DNA of 64,000 nucleotides from Sphingopyxis lindanitolerans (lineage in GTDB: Bacteria > Pseudomonadota > Alphaproteobacteria > Sphingomonadales > Sphingomonadaceae), in assembly GCF_002993885.1 (NCBI RefSeq), contig NZ_CM009578.1, forward strand, positions 3,615,569 to 3,679,568. The letters run 5' to 3'. Positions within the stretch are counted from its first letter, which is position 1. Each line of letters begins with the position of its first letter. Below are positions 1 through 8,303 of the stretch, in pieces. Under the pieces are notes generated by a model, which saw nothing but the letters and a program-made list of their open reading frames with translations, was not told where the DNA came from and searched no databases. A program made the position numbers and the translations under genes.

Positions 1-551
1 CGTGGAAGGAGCCCCAGGAATTTCGGCCAAATCGCTATTCGCAAGGCGAAACCTTCCCCACACAGGATTGCCGCCAAGTCTGGTTCGCCGGCTGTCACTC
101 CGACGTAGGCGGCGGCTTTGCCGAAACCGAAAGCGCGCTCTCGAAATACCCGCTTATTTGGATGATCGAAGAGGCCGAGAAGCACGGCCTGCGCGTCCGG
201 ACCTCGATGGTCAATCATATAGCCCGCGGCCAGCCGCGCGAAGGCGCCCGTAACTATATGAAGCCCGATCCCGCTGGTCTCTTGCATCGCTCGCTCGGCT
301 GGGCCTGGGCTCCTTTTGAGATTATGCCCAAAGAAAAGAAATATCTCGACTGGACCGAGCGGCGGTCGTTTCTCGGCTATTATCTTCCCCGTGGCGAGCC
401 ACGCACCATCTTACCGAACGCTTGGGTACATGCGTCGGTGATCGAACGGCAAGGCGCCGTGCCTGGCTACAAGCCGGTCAATCTACCCGAAATATTTCAG
501 ACCGAGACGATGCCCGGACTGGCCCAATCCGATCCAAGCGCAGGGCGCTGA
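1..551 (+). CDS. DUF2235 (Tle1-like alpha/beta hydrolase) protein, 5'-truncated by window edge
   Basis: The reading frame is open from base 3 and continues into the methionine at 162. The visible upstream part includes the stretch QVWFAGCHSDVGGG followed by LSKYPLIWM, the C-terminal catalytic signature of the DUF2235 family (T6SS phospholipase effectors of Tle1 type and related uncharacterised hydrolases). The HSDVGGG segment carries the Asp and, nearby, the His region expected of the serine-hydrolase triad; the nucleophile GxSxG lies upstream of the window. No signal peptide or T6SS gene is visible, so an effector role is not shown. It is probably island cargo, because it lies on the same side of the tRNA-Leu boundary as the trb genes. 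Confidence 0.75.
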   Translation, partial: WKEPQEFRPNRYSQGETFPTQDCRQVWFAGCHSDVGGGFAETESALSKYPLIWMIEEAEKHGLRVRTSMVNHIARGQPREGARNYMKPDPAGLLHRSLGWAWAPFEIMPKEKKYLDWTERRSFLGYYLPRGEPRTILPNAWVHASVIERQGAVPGYKPVNLPEIFQTETMPGLAQSDPSAGR

Positions 552-745
552 ACTTGCTGTCTCCATGCTCGCCCAAATAAGTCTCGCGATACCTGCAAAG
601 GACTTACATCAGGAAAGCCCGAACTCTATTACAAGTTTTATCAAATCGAGGAGGCGCCGGAACATCATGATCCGCTCGCCCTACGCTAGTAATTCGAGAT
701 ATATGCTATCACGACCAAAATGATACGGGAGAGGCAGAATGATCG

Positions 746-3700
746 ATGACAGGTGATAAGCGGTTAGTTCACTTCCCAGCCCGCTATTCGATCGATGGAA
801 AGTTACTTAAAAATCCTATTCGGCAGCTCGCGCGAGAGGCATCACACGAAGAGGTCGCTTCGGAATCGGTAATGGTTGGGCGAAGGGCGATGCAAGCGCT
901 CGTCCGCGCAGACGGGTCAGGCGTGCTTCTCACCGATCGCCGGATCAAGGCGCCCGCCGAGTGGGGCGAGGTTCTGTTGTGCCACAACCTTGAGGCATTC
1001 CTTGACGGCGGCACCGACACGCTCACTGGGGAATGGATTTCGCCCCAGGCTGCAAAACCTCAAGCGCAGGATTTGACGGCTGCGTCTGCGGTGTGCCAAG
1101 CCGTCATTTCGGCTTGGGTCGGGGCTTTTACCTTTCGCGAGGAACAACGCAGCGCAGACAAGATCGTCGAGACCGGCCTTCGTCCGCCGCAAGTTGGGGC
1201 CTTGTTTGGAGTACTGTCGCACTGGAAGGCCAGCAGCGCTCCCGCCACCGTTGTAATGCCAACCGGCACGGGCAAAACCGAGACGATGCTTGCGCTCCAT
1301 GCCCGTGAGCGCATCGAACGACTGTTAGTCATCGTACCTACTGGAGCGCTTCGCGACCAGATCGGCGAGAAGTTTCTGACAATGGGCCTGCTGAAATTGC
1401 TTGGAGCGCTAGATACCGCCGCGCCGCTTCCTGTTGTCGGTTTACTCGAGCACAAGCCACGCGACAGCGACGAGGTGGATGCTATCTTCCGCAGCTGCAA
1501 TGTCGTCGTCACAACAATGGCTATTGCCGGCCAATGCAGCGAGACCGTGCAGAGCCGGATGGCCGAGTTATGCACCCACCTTTTTATCGACGAGGCGCAC
1601 CACATTTCTGCGCGCACTTGGTCGACGATGCGGGACCGATTCATCCTGCGCCATGTCGTTCAGTTCACTGCCACACCCTTCCGTAACGACGGCAAGCACG
1701 TCGACGGCAAACTCGTCTTCAATTATCCGCTGCGAAAGGCGCAGAGCGAAGGCTACTTTAAGGAAATTGGCTTCTCGTCAGTTGATGAGATCGATCAGGA
1801 CGAAGCCGACTTAGCCATTGCTGAGACGGCGATTGCCCAGTTGGCTGCGGACCAGGCCGCGGGCTTCAAGCACTTGGTCATGGCGCGATGCGCTGACATT
1901 CCGCGCGCACGAAAGGTCCACGAGATTTACCAGCGCTTGGCGCCCGAACGCGCGCCAGTGCTTCTCAACAATAAAGTTCCCGCGGGCGAGAGAAGTGAGC
2001 GCCTTGCCCGGCTCCGCCGGGGCGACTCGCATATTGTCGTGTGCGTCGATATGCTTGGAGAAGGGTTCGACCTACCCGAACTTAAGATCGCGGCAATCCA
2101 CGATCCCCACAAAAGCCTTGCCATCACCTTGCAGTTCACTGGGCGATTTACGCGCTCACGCTCGGACCTTGGGGACGCGACAATGATCGCCAATATCGCC
2201 GACCCTGGCGTCGGCGAGGCGCTCCAAGACCTTTACGCCGTCGATGCGGACTGGAACATGCTGCTGCGCGATCTCAGCGAAGGGGCAAACAACCGGCAAG
2301 CCCGTCGATCGGAATTCTTGGACGCATTCCAAGATGTCCCGGACGCGGTGTCGCTACGCAACATCTTCCCCAAAATGAGCGCCGTCGTCTATCGCACCAA
2401 GGTGCAGCGCTGGCGGCCGGAGCAGGCGTTGTCGGTCATGGGCAATACCGAGATACATGCGGGACCGACCATTAACGAGCGCGATAAGGTGCTGCTTTTT
2501 ATCACCCGAGAATACGATCCGGTGGCTTGGGGCGATGTGCGTGATATCCGTAACACCGAATGGCATCTGTATCTCATTCACTGGGATGAGCAACTCGGGC
2601 TTCTCTATATCAACAGCTCGAACAAGAGCTCGACACACGAAGAACTGGCGCAGGCTGTCGGGGGAGCTGAGGCAACGATTATCAAGGGTGAGCGCATCTT
2701 TCGTTCGCTTCACAACGTCAATCGTCTGGTTCTAACCAATCTGGGCCTCAGCGACGTGATCAACGAACGACTTCGTTTTAGCCTCCACGTCGGGTCCGAC
2801 ATCACCGATACGCTTCCCGAAGCGCTCCGTCTCAATAAGCGCAAGACGAACCTGTTCGCCCATGGCTATCAGGATGGGGTACGCGTCACCGTCGGTTGCT
2901 CGCAAAAAGGTCGGGTATGGTCCATGTCGACCGCTCAGGATTTGGCCGCGTGGGTTGACTGGTGTCACGCAATGGGCGCGAAACTGAGCGACGAGGCGAT
3001 TTCGACCGCCAACGTCTTCAAGAACGTCATCCTTCCAGTGGATGTCGCCGAGAGGCCCGCGCTCGTTGCGCTTTTGATCGACTGGCCCGAGGAATTCCTT
3101 AAGCGCTCTGAGGACGCCATTCTCGTCACCATCGATGGCGAGCAAACGTCCTTCTTCGATACCGAATTGCAAATCACCGATTTCACCACAGATGCGCCCA
3201 TTCGCTTCCGCATCGTTACTCCGGATAAAATTGCCGATTACGAACTTCGGTTTACGTCCGAGGGGGTTAATTACGTGCCGACCGGGGCATTCGACGCGCA
3301 GATCCGCATCGGGCGCACCACCCGCTCGCTCGGCGACTGGTTCCGTAGGGAACCGCCGGCGATCCGGTTCGCAAATGGCGGTTACCTCGAAGGCACCGAG
3401 CTTTTCGTGCCTCCGGCCGGCGCGGGCCGCAATCCCTTTGACCGAGACAGAATTGCGGTTTGGGATTGGACGGGCGTCGACATCACCAAGGAGTCACAGC
3501 ACGTCGAGAAACGCGCCGACTCCATTCAGCGCCGCCTGCTCGACTCTTTGCTCGCCGAAACAACTGCGGACGAATTTCCTATCATCTTCGACGACGATGA
3601 CGCAGGCGAAGCCGCCGACGTCGTATGTATTGGTGTGCGCGATGGTAGACTTGTCGTTCGGCTCTACCATTGCAAATTTGCCGGCGGCCAGGCCGGCGCG

Positions 3701-4051
3701 CGCGTGGAAGACCTATACGCGGTCTGCGGGCAAGCTCAGCGAAGCACGCATTGGCGCGGGATGGTCCCCGAGCTCTTCAAGCACCTGCGCCGCCGTGAGG
3801 AAGGCCGCAAGTCGCGGATGGCGAAAGCCGGGCGTGCTCACGTTACTCGCTTTGAACGCGGCGATGTCAAAGTACTTCGGGATTTAGACAAGCAGGCGAG
3901 GCTGCTGATGCCCGAATTTAAGGTCTACATCGTGCAGCCAGGTCTTTCCAAGGCCGGCCTTGTCACACGGCAACTCGATCTTCTTGCCGCCACCGATCTA
4001 TATCTGACGGATACGTCCGCCATCCCGTTGCACGTTATCGGCAGCGCATAG
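746..4051 (+). CDS. DEAD/DEAH-box (SF2) helicase with possible C-terminal nuclease domain
   Basis: A 1101-aa protein. Walker A (MPTGTGKTE) lies near residue 170, the DEAH box (LFIDEAHH) near 279, motif III (FTATPFR) near 306, and motif VI (QFTGRFTRSR) near 462, so the two RecA-like lobes occupy about residues 110-500. Motif III and VI spellings resemble the ResIII family of restriction and repair helicases. Near residues 940-1000 a segment with GEAADVVCI followed by LYHCKF resembles a divergent PD-(D/E)XK nuclease core (acidic residue, then xCK); this is inference. No methylase or specificity subunit is adjacent, so it is not a standard type I or III restriction gene. Start ATG has GGAGAGG about 11 nt upstream. 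It may be a stand-alone defence helicase. Confidence 0.8.
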   Translation: MTGDKRLVHFPARYSIDGKLLKNPIRQLAREASHEEVASESVMVGRRAMQALVRADGSGVLLTDRRIKAPAEWGEVLLCHNLEAFLDGGTDTLTGEWISPQAAKPQAQDLTAASAVCQAVISAWVGAFTFREEQRSADKIVETGLRPPQVGALFGVLSHWKASSAPATVVMPTGTGKTETMLALHARERIERLLVIVPTGALRDQIGEKFLTMGLLKLLGALDTAAPLPVVGLLEHKPRDSDEVDAIFRSCNVVVTTMAIAGQCSETVQSRMAELCTHLFIDEAHHISARTWSTMRDRFILRHVVQFTATPFRNDGKHVDGKLVFNYPLRKAQSEGYFKEIGFSSVDEIDQDEADLAIAETAIAQLAADQAAGFKHLVMARCADIPRARKVHEIYQRLAPERAPVLLNNKVPAGERSERLARLRRGDSHIVVCVDMLGEGFDLPELKIAAIHDPHKSLAITLQFTGRFTRSRSDLGDATMIANIADPGVGEALQDLYAVDADWNMLLRDLSEGANNRQARRSEFLDAFQDVPDAVSLRNIFPKMSAVVYRTKVQRWRPEQALSVMGNTEIHAGPTINERDKVLLFITREYDPVAWGDVRDIRNTEWHLYLIHWDEQLGLLYINSSNKSSTHEELAQAVGGAEATIIKGERIFRSLHNVNRLVLTNLGLSDVINERLRFSLHVGSDITDTLPEALRLNKRKTNLFAHGYQDGVRVTVGCSQKGRVWSMSTAQDLAAWVDWCHAMGAKLSDEAISTANVFKNVILPVDVAERPALVALLIDWPEEFLKRSEDAILVTIDGEQTSFFDTELQITDFTTDAPIRFRIVTPDKIADYELRFTSEGVNYVPTGAFDAQIRIGRTTRSLGDWFRREPPAIRFANGGYLEGTELFVPPAGAGRNPFDRDRIAVWDWTGVDITKESQHVEKRADSIQRRLLDSLLAETTADEFPIIFDDDDAGEAADVVCIGVRDGRLVVRLYHCKFAGGQAGARVEDLYAVCGQAQRSTHWRGMVPELFKHLRRREEGRKSRMAKAGRAHVTRFERGDVKVLRDLDKQARLLMPEFKVYIVQPGLSKAGLVTRQLDLLAATDLYLTDTSAIPLHVIGSA

Positions 4052-4125
4052 GCGTCCTCGGCCGCTTGAAGGCGGTCGGCTTTTGGGGCCGAATTCTAAA
4101 TAGCCGCCACTCCGCTGACCGGTGA

Positions 4126-4755
4126 TCACTCGGCAGCGAGCTCTTCCTCGGGCGTATATTCGTCCATAACGGGAGCCTCAGCGGCATCTTCAGTCGCAGC
4201 CGCTGCCGAAACTGCTGACTTGCTTGATAGCTTGGGAAGTCGCTGGTCTGCGGCTTCCTTTTGGAGCTGAGCGAGGCGAACGTCAGCGTTGTCGCCGGAC
4301 AGGCCCGCCGTGGTTCCAACTGCAAGATAGCGGCCCGCTGCCGCCTCTGACGCAAAGTAATCGAGCTCGCTCTGATTGAAATAGCTCACATCTGCATCAG
4401 CCATCCTCACCGCGGCCTGATCGAACGCGCCGCAGCGGTCGAGAGTCGACCAACTGAAGTCCTTTGCTAGAGAGGCAAAGCAGTTGGTGCTATAGATTTC
4501 GGCGCCTCCTTCGACCGCAGACTTGGCAACTTTTTCATAGTGATCGAACCCGGCCGCGATCGCCTTGGAGCTGAGCGGCTCGATCACTGGCTTACCCGCT
4601 GCATCGACCGGCGCGGCCACCGACATGGATTCCACTGCTTCGGACGCGGCGTTCTTTTTTTCGGAGCAAAAGGAGACCGACAATATCAGTCCGGCGATGA
4701 TCGCTATCGCCCAACAACCCGCGTTGTTGCCTTGCGGTGTTTCCGCCCCCGTCAC
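4126..4755 (-). CDS. hypothetical membrane-anchored protein
   Basis: A 209-aa protein with one predicted hydrophobic segment (about residues 13-30: AGCWAIAIIAGLILSVSF) right after a short N-terminus, then a charged, Ala-rich soluble region ending in an acidic tail (EEELAAE). The segment ends in a cysteine (SFCSEKK), which could be a poor lipobox, but the spacing is not canonical. Internal Cys residues occur at NCF and RCG. I do not recognise a family. It is transcribed divergently from the hxs operon with 59 bp between the starts, so the two may share a promoter region. Confidence 0.6.
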   Translation of the reverse strand: MTGAETPQGNNAGCWAIAIIAGLILSVSFCSEKKNAASEAVESMSVAAPVDAAGKPVIEPLSSKAIAAGFDHYEKVAKSAVEGGAEIYSTNCFASLAKDFSWSTLDRCGAFDQAAVRMADADVSYFNQSELDYFASEAAAGRYLAVGTTAGLSGDNADVRLAQLQKEAADQRLPKLSSKSAVSAAAATEDAAEAPVMDEYTPEEELAAE

Positions 4756-4814
4756 TTGGATTTGCGCCCGCCCCCAAACAATATGTGGAGATAGTTTAGC
4801 TTGAACCTCTCGCT

Positions 4815-5099
4815 ATGCCCAGACTAAAGTCTGTACCGGGGGAGGCGCTGCAATTGGGCAAATATAGAGTCGCGCATGCCGATGAAGAGCGGGCATCCTT
4901 TGCCGATGCCCTAACATGGCTCGTGAAATTTTATCCCGACCTGCTAGTCGAGCGGCTCCCCGAGCATATCGAAATTACATCGCAGACGCGCAGCGCCGAT
5001 GCGATAGCGCTCATCTGGAAAGCAACTTTGCTGACCGAGATGAACCGCCATATGTCGGGCGACCGGCGGCGTCAGGATCTCGCGGAGCTCGTTCGCTGA
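4815..5099 (+). CDS. hxsD: His-Xaa-Ser system protein HxsD
   Basis: A 94-aa soluble protein. It is the first gene of an hxsD-B-C-A operon, and its stop overlaps the hxsB start (TGATG), implying coupled translation. Sequence alone is weakly informative; the assignment rests on size, the conserved small-protein look (WLVKFYP, ALIWKATLLTEMNRHM) and the unambiguous neighbours. In the known systems HxsD always accompanies two radical SAM proteins and the His-Xaa-Ser repeat protein; its biochemical role is unknown. A recognition or chaperone role for HxsA would be a guess. Confidence 0.8.
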   Translation: MPRLKSVPGEALQLGKYRVAHADEERASFADALTWLVKFYPDLLVERLPEHIEITSQTRSADAIALIWKATLLTEMNRHMSGDRRRQDLAELVR

Positions 5100-6508
5100 T
5101 GCTCGCCTCCTCGCCCGTGCGGTATCGTGCGATCGCCGACGAGCGGGTCCTCCATGTCTCCGACACCGGCGAATTCTTCGCGAGCGGCGGCGATTTTCTG
5201 GGGCGCCTGTTGGCCGGCGGCGCCACGCCCGCCGACGAAACATTCCTCGTCGACCGCGGCCATATGGTCCGCCGCGAAGAGCCTTTCTGGGGAACGGCGC
5301 GGCTCTTCAATCTCGCGCAGCGCTGGTCGCGCACCGGCGGGCTCGACTATCTAATCCTCGTGCCCACCTTGCGGTGCAATCTCAGCTGCTCCTATTGCCA
5401 GGTCTCGCGCGTAACCGACAAGGCGCAGGGGTTCGACTGGTCGGACGCGACGCTCGCCGCGGTGATGGGCTTCATCGACGCGCTGCCGACGGACCATATC
5501 AAGATCGAGTTCCAGGGCGGCGAGCCGACGCTGCGCCCCGATCTCATCCAGGCCGTGATCGAGCGCTGCGAGCGGTTCGAACACAAGCAGTTCGTCGTCT
5601 GCACCAATCTCCAGGCGATCGACGAGACGCTCTGGTCGATTTTCGACAATGAACATCTTTACATCAGCACCTCGCTCGATGGCACCGAGGCCACGCACGC
5701 GAGCCAGCGCACCGGCGAGCGCACGACCATCTTCCTCGAAAATCTCAAGGCGGTCATCGCGCGCTACGGCCCCGAGAAAATATCGGCGCTCCCGACGATC
5801 GACCCGAAAGCGCCGCCCGCGATCGACGCGATCATCGACACCTACAAGAACTTCGGGCTCGACAGCATCTTCCTGCGTCCGATCAATTATCAGGGCTTTG
5901 CAAGGAAGCGGCACCGCTATTCGCGCGAGCTCGACGCGAGCTGGAACGCCTATCACCGCGCTTTCGTCGAGCTGATCATCGAGCGCAACTGGGAGGACCG
6001 GACGCGCATCCTCGAGGAGACCTATTTCAGCATTTGTCTCCGCCGTATCTTCCAGCCGCGCGCCGACCGCCACGTCGACCTTCGAAACCCGAACCCGCTC
6101 GGAGTCGACTATCTTGTAATCGACCATGACGGCACCCTCTATCCGACCGATGAAGCGCGCATGCTCGCGCGCTCGGGCGTCGTCGATCTTGGCCTCGGCA
6201 AGGTCGGCGACGACTGGAAGGGCGAGACGTGGGAGCTGCTCAACGGCCATTGCAGCAACGCCTTCGACCCCGCGTGCGAGCGCTGCGCCTATCAGCCCTT
6301 CTGCGGCAAGGACGTCATCGACGATCTCGCGCGTTACGGCACGATCGACGTCGACCGCACCGAGACCGCCTTCTGCCAGAGGCATCTCGCCATCTTCGAC
6401 CATATCTTCGAGCTGATCTATCGCGGCGACGAGCGGGTGAACTATTCTCTCAGCCGCTGGCTGCGGCTGGACGGCACGGCGGCCACGTTCGGAGAGCAGG
6501 CCGCATGA
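5099..6508 (+). CDS. hxsB: His-Xaa-Ser system radical SAM/SPASM maturase HxsB
   Basis: A 469-aa protein. The radical SAM CxxxCxxC motif (CNLSCSYC) has Cys at 93, 97 and 100; GGEP (FQGGEPTLRP) follows about 40 residues later. The C-terminal third has a SPASM-like cysteine set (CSNAF, CERCAYQPFCG, FCQRH) for auxiliary iron-sulfur clusters. Start chosen at the ATG overlapping the hxsD stop, which leaves about 90 residues before the cluster motif. The stop overlaps hxsC (ATGA). By family knowledge it is a peptide-modifying enzyme presumed to act on the His-Xaa-Ser repeats of HxsA; the product is not known from sequence. Confidence 0.92.
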   Translation: MLASSPVRYRAIADERVLHVSDTGEFFASGGDFLGRLLAGGATPADETFLVDRGHMVRREEPFWGTARLFNLAQRWSRTGGLDYLILVPTLRCNLSCSYCQVSRVTDKAQGFDWSDATLAAVMGFIDALPTDHIKIEFQGGEPTLRPDLIQAVIERCERFEHKQFVVCTNLQAIDETLWSIFDNEHLYISTSLDGTEATHASQRTGERTTIFLENLKAVIARYGPEKISALPTIDPKAPPAIDAIIDTYKNFGLDSIFLRPINYQGFARKRHRYSRELDASWNAYHRAFVELIIERNWEDRTRILEETYFSICLRRIFQPRADRHVDLRNPNPLGVDYLVIDHDGTLYPTDEARMLARSGVVDLGLGKVGDDWKGETWELLNGHCSNAFDPACERCAYQPFCGKDVIDDLARYGTIDVDRTETAFCQRHLAIFDHIFELIYRGDERVNYSLSRWLRLDGTAATFGEQAA

Positions 6509-7587
6509 TCCCCCTCCTCCTCCCGGCCACGAGCGAAGCTCGCCGCCCCTTTGTCTGCCGTGTCCAGGACAGCGCGGACAATCTCAGTGACGCGGCCGAC
6601 GCACTCATCGTCGGCAGCGACGTCGCCGAATATATGCTGAGCGGCCGCGATGGCGTCTTCGCGGTGGGCCGCGGCGGCACGCAAAGCCTCGCGGGCGACG
6701 TGTTGCTTGTCGATCCCGAGAATGGACGCGCCGAGCGCATCTTCCGCCATGGGTCGCGGCATAACACGCTGCTCGTGACCGAGCGTTGCGACCAGCTCTG
6801 CGTGATGTGCTCGCAGCCGCCGAAGAAGACCCATGTCGACCGCTTCGCCTATTTCGAGGAGGCGTGCCTGCTCTCGGCCAAGGACAGCGTGATCGGCATC
6901 TCGGGCGGCGAGCCCACGCTCTACAAGGAGGAGCTCTTCCGTCTCATCGAGCGCACCGCCGAGGTGCGGCCCGACGTCGGTTTCCATATCCTCAGCAACG
7001 GCCAGCATTTCACCGCCGATGACATCGAGCGCCTCAGGCAGCCAGCCTATCGCAACATGATCTGGGGCATCCCGCTCTACGCGCCCAACGCGCCGCTTCA
7101 CGACGAGATCGTCGGCAAGGCCGACGCATATGCGCGGCTCCTCGAGAGCTTCGCGGTCCTCATGCGCGCCGGGGCCAGGGTGGAACTCCGCACAGTGCTG
7201 CTGTCGCCGAACGTCGCCAGCCTGCCCATGCTCGCGCGCTTCATCACGCGGCATCTCGGCTTCATCGAATGCTGGTCGATCATGCAGCTCGAGAATATCG
7301 GCTTCGCGAAGAACCGCTGGTCGAACCTCTATGTCGATCACCGCCGGCATTTCGGCGAGATCGCCGCCGCGATCGACACCGCGCAGATGCGGCATGTCCC
7401 TGTCCGCCTGTTCAACTTCCCGCGCTGCACCGTGCCCGCGAACTACCGCGACCTCGCCCCTGCTTCGATCTCGGACTGGAAACGCAAATATGCGCCGGCG
7501 TGCGAGGGCTGCAACGAGCGCGAGGCGTGCGCGGGTTTCTTTGAATGGCATCCCGATGCCGACATCGGCAGGGTGACGCCGCTATGA
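6505..7587 (+). CDS. hxsC: His-Xaa-Ser system radical SAM maturase HxsC
   Basis: A 360-aa protein, the second radical SAM enzyme of the system. Its CxxxCxxC motif (CDQLCVMC) has Cys at 95, 99 and 102, followed by ISGGEPTL. Near the C-terminus are further cysteines (RCTVP, ACEGCNEREAC) that could hold an auxiliary cluster. It overlaps hxsB by 4 nt and hxsA by 4 nt, so the four proteins are probably made in fixed ratio. Presumed to modify HxsA together with HxsB; chemistry unknown. Confidence 0.92.
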   Translation: MIPLLLPATSEARRPFVCRVQDSADNLSDAADALIVGSDVAEYMLSGRDGVFAVGRGGTQSLAGDVLLVDPENGRAERIFRHGSRHNTLLVTERCDQLCVMCSQPPKKTHVDRFAYFEEACLLSAKDSVIGISGGEPTLYKEELFRLIERTAEVRPDVGFHILSNGQHFTADDIERLRQPAYRNMIWGIPLYAPNAPLHDEIVGKADAYARLLESFAVLMRAGARVELRTVLLSPNVASLPMLARFITRHLGFIECWSIMQLENIGFAKNRWSNLYVDHRRHFGEIAAAIDTAQMRHVPVRLFNFPRCTVPANYRDLAPASISDWKRKYAPACEGCNEREACAGFFEWHPDADIGRVTPL

Positions 7588-8228
7588 GCCGGACCTTCCT
7601 CATCGCCTCGCTAGTGGCCGCAGGGTTCGGGAGCCGCGACCCGCTCGCGCCCGATGTCCTCAAAGCAACCACCGCGACCGACGACCGCGGCAATGGTACG
7701 ACGCTCTATGAGACCTTCCGCCAAGACCATAGCATCACGCTGGCCGACCACCGCAGCCACCGGAGCCATAGCAGTCACAGCAGCCATCGATCGAGCAGCG
7801 GGGGCCATTATTCGCACAGTAGCCACAGCAGCCATACGAGCCACCGATCGAGCACGGGCGGCAGCGGGGGCAGCTATGATCCCGCGCCAGTCTATTCGCC
7901 GCCCCCCTCGTCTAGCGGCTCGTCTAACGACAACTCGGGATCGACCTATCAGGGCGCGACGCCCTCGACCCTCTACAGCTCGCCCGACGCGGCGAGCAGC
8001 GAACCGCTAAAGGCCCTCCCCGGCCGCTCCGAATTGTTCAAGACGATCGTCAAGCGCGTCCAGATCGCGCTGCTCGCACACGGCGTGTTCAGCGGCACCA
8101 TCGACGGTGATGTCGGCCCGGCGACGCGCAAAGCGCTCCGCGCCTACCAGTCCAAATATGGCCTGAAAACGACAGGAACCATCACTCCTGAGACCCTCGA
8201 CTCTTTGAAGGTATCGAGCTCGCCCTAG
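7584..8228 (+). CDS. hxsA: His-Xaa-Ser repeat protein HxsA, substrate of HxsB/HxsC
   Basis: A 214-aa protein. The N-terminus is weakly hydrophobic (FLIASLVAAGFG) and might be a signal or anchor. Residues 56-89 contain ten His-Xaa-Ser triplets in two blocks of five, then a Gly/Ser/Pro-rich linker to about residue 150. The C-terminal 65 residues (KRVQIALLAHGVFSGTIDGDVGPATRKALRAYQ, abridged here as a domain at about 150-212) match a peptidoglycan-binding domain type 1, so the repeat region may be displayed at the cell wall. The start ATG overlaps the hxsC stop. The repeat region is the predicted site of radical SAM modification. Confidence 0.93.
   Translation: MSRTFLIASLVAAGFGSRDPLAPDVLKATTATDDRGNGTTLYETFRQDHSITLADHRSHRSHSSHSSHRSSSGGHYSHSSHSSHTSHRSSTGGSGGSYDPAPVYSPPPSSSGSSNDNSGSTYQGATPSTLYSSPDAASSEPLKALPGRSELFKTIVKRVQIALLAHGVFSGTIDGDVGPATRKALRAYQSKYGLKTTGTITPETLDSLKVSSSP
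7749..7850 (+). repeat. His-Xaa-Ser codon repeats in hxsA
   Basis: Encodes HRS HRS HSS HSS HRS, a spacer SSGG, then HYS HSS HSS HTS HRS and a second spacer STGG. Each block is exactly five triplets followed by a (S/T)-rich GG spacer, and both blocks end in HRS. At DNA level it is an imperfect repeat of cacagcagc/catagc units. Confidence 0.9.
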
Positions 8229-8303
8229 GCACCTCACACATTTTCGCGGCAGAAACTCGGATCGAACCCATCAGATGCGGCGCACTCAATTAGGAAGAAC
8301 ATC

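Noticed and set aside
2..253. 83-aa Arg-rich frame at the window start
   Set aside because: Out of frame with the DUF2235 coding sequence that covers the same bases.
7749..7850. CRISPR-like periodicity
   Set aside because: The short repeats are codon repeats of His-Xaa-Ser in hxsA; no spacer structure. No CRISPR array was seen anywhere in the window.
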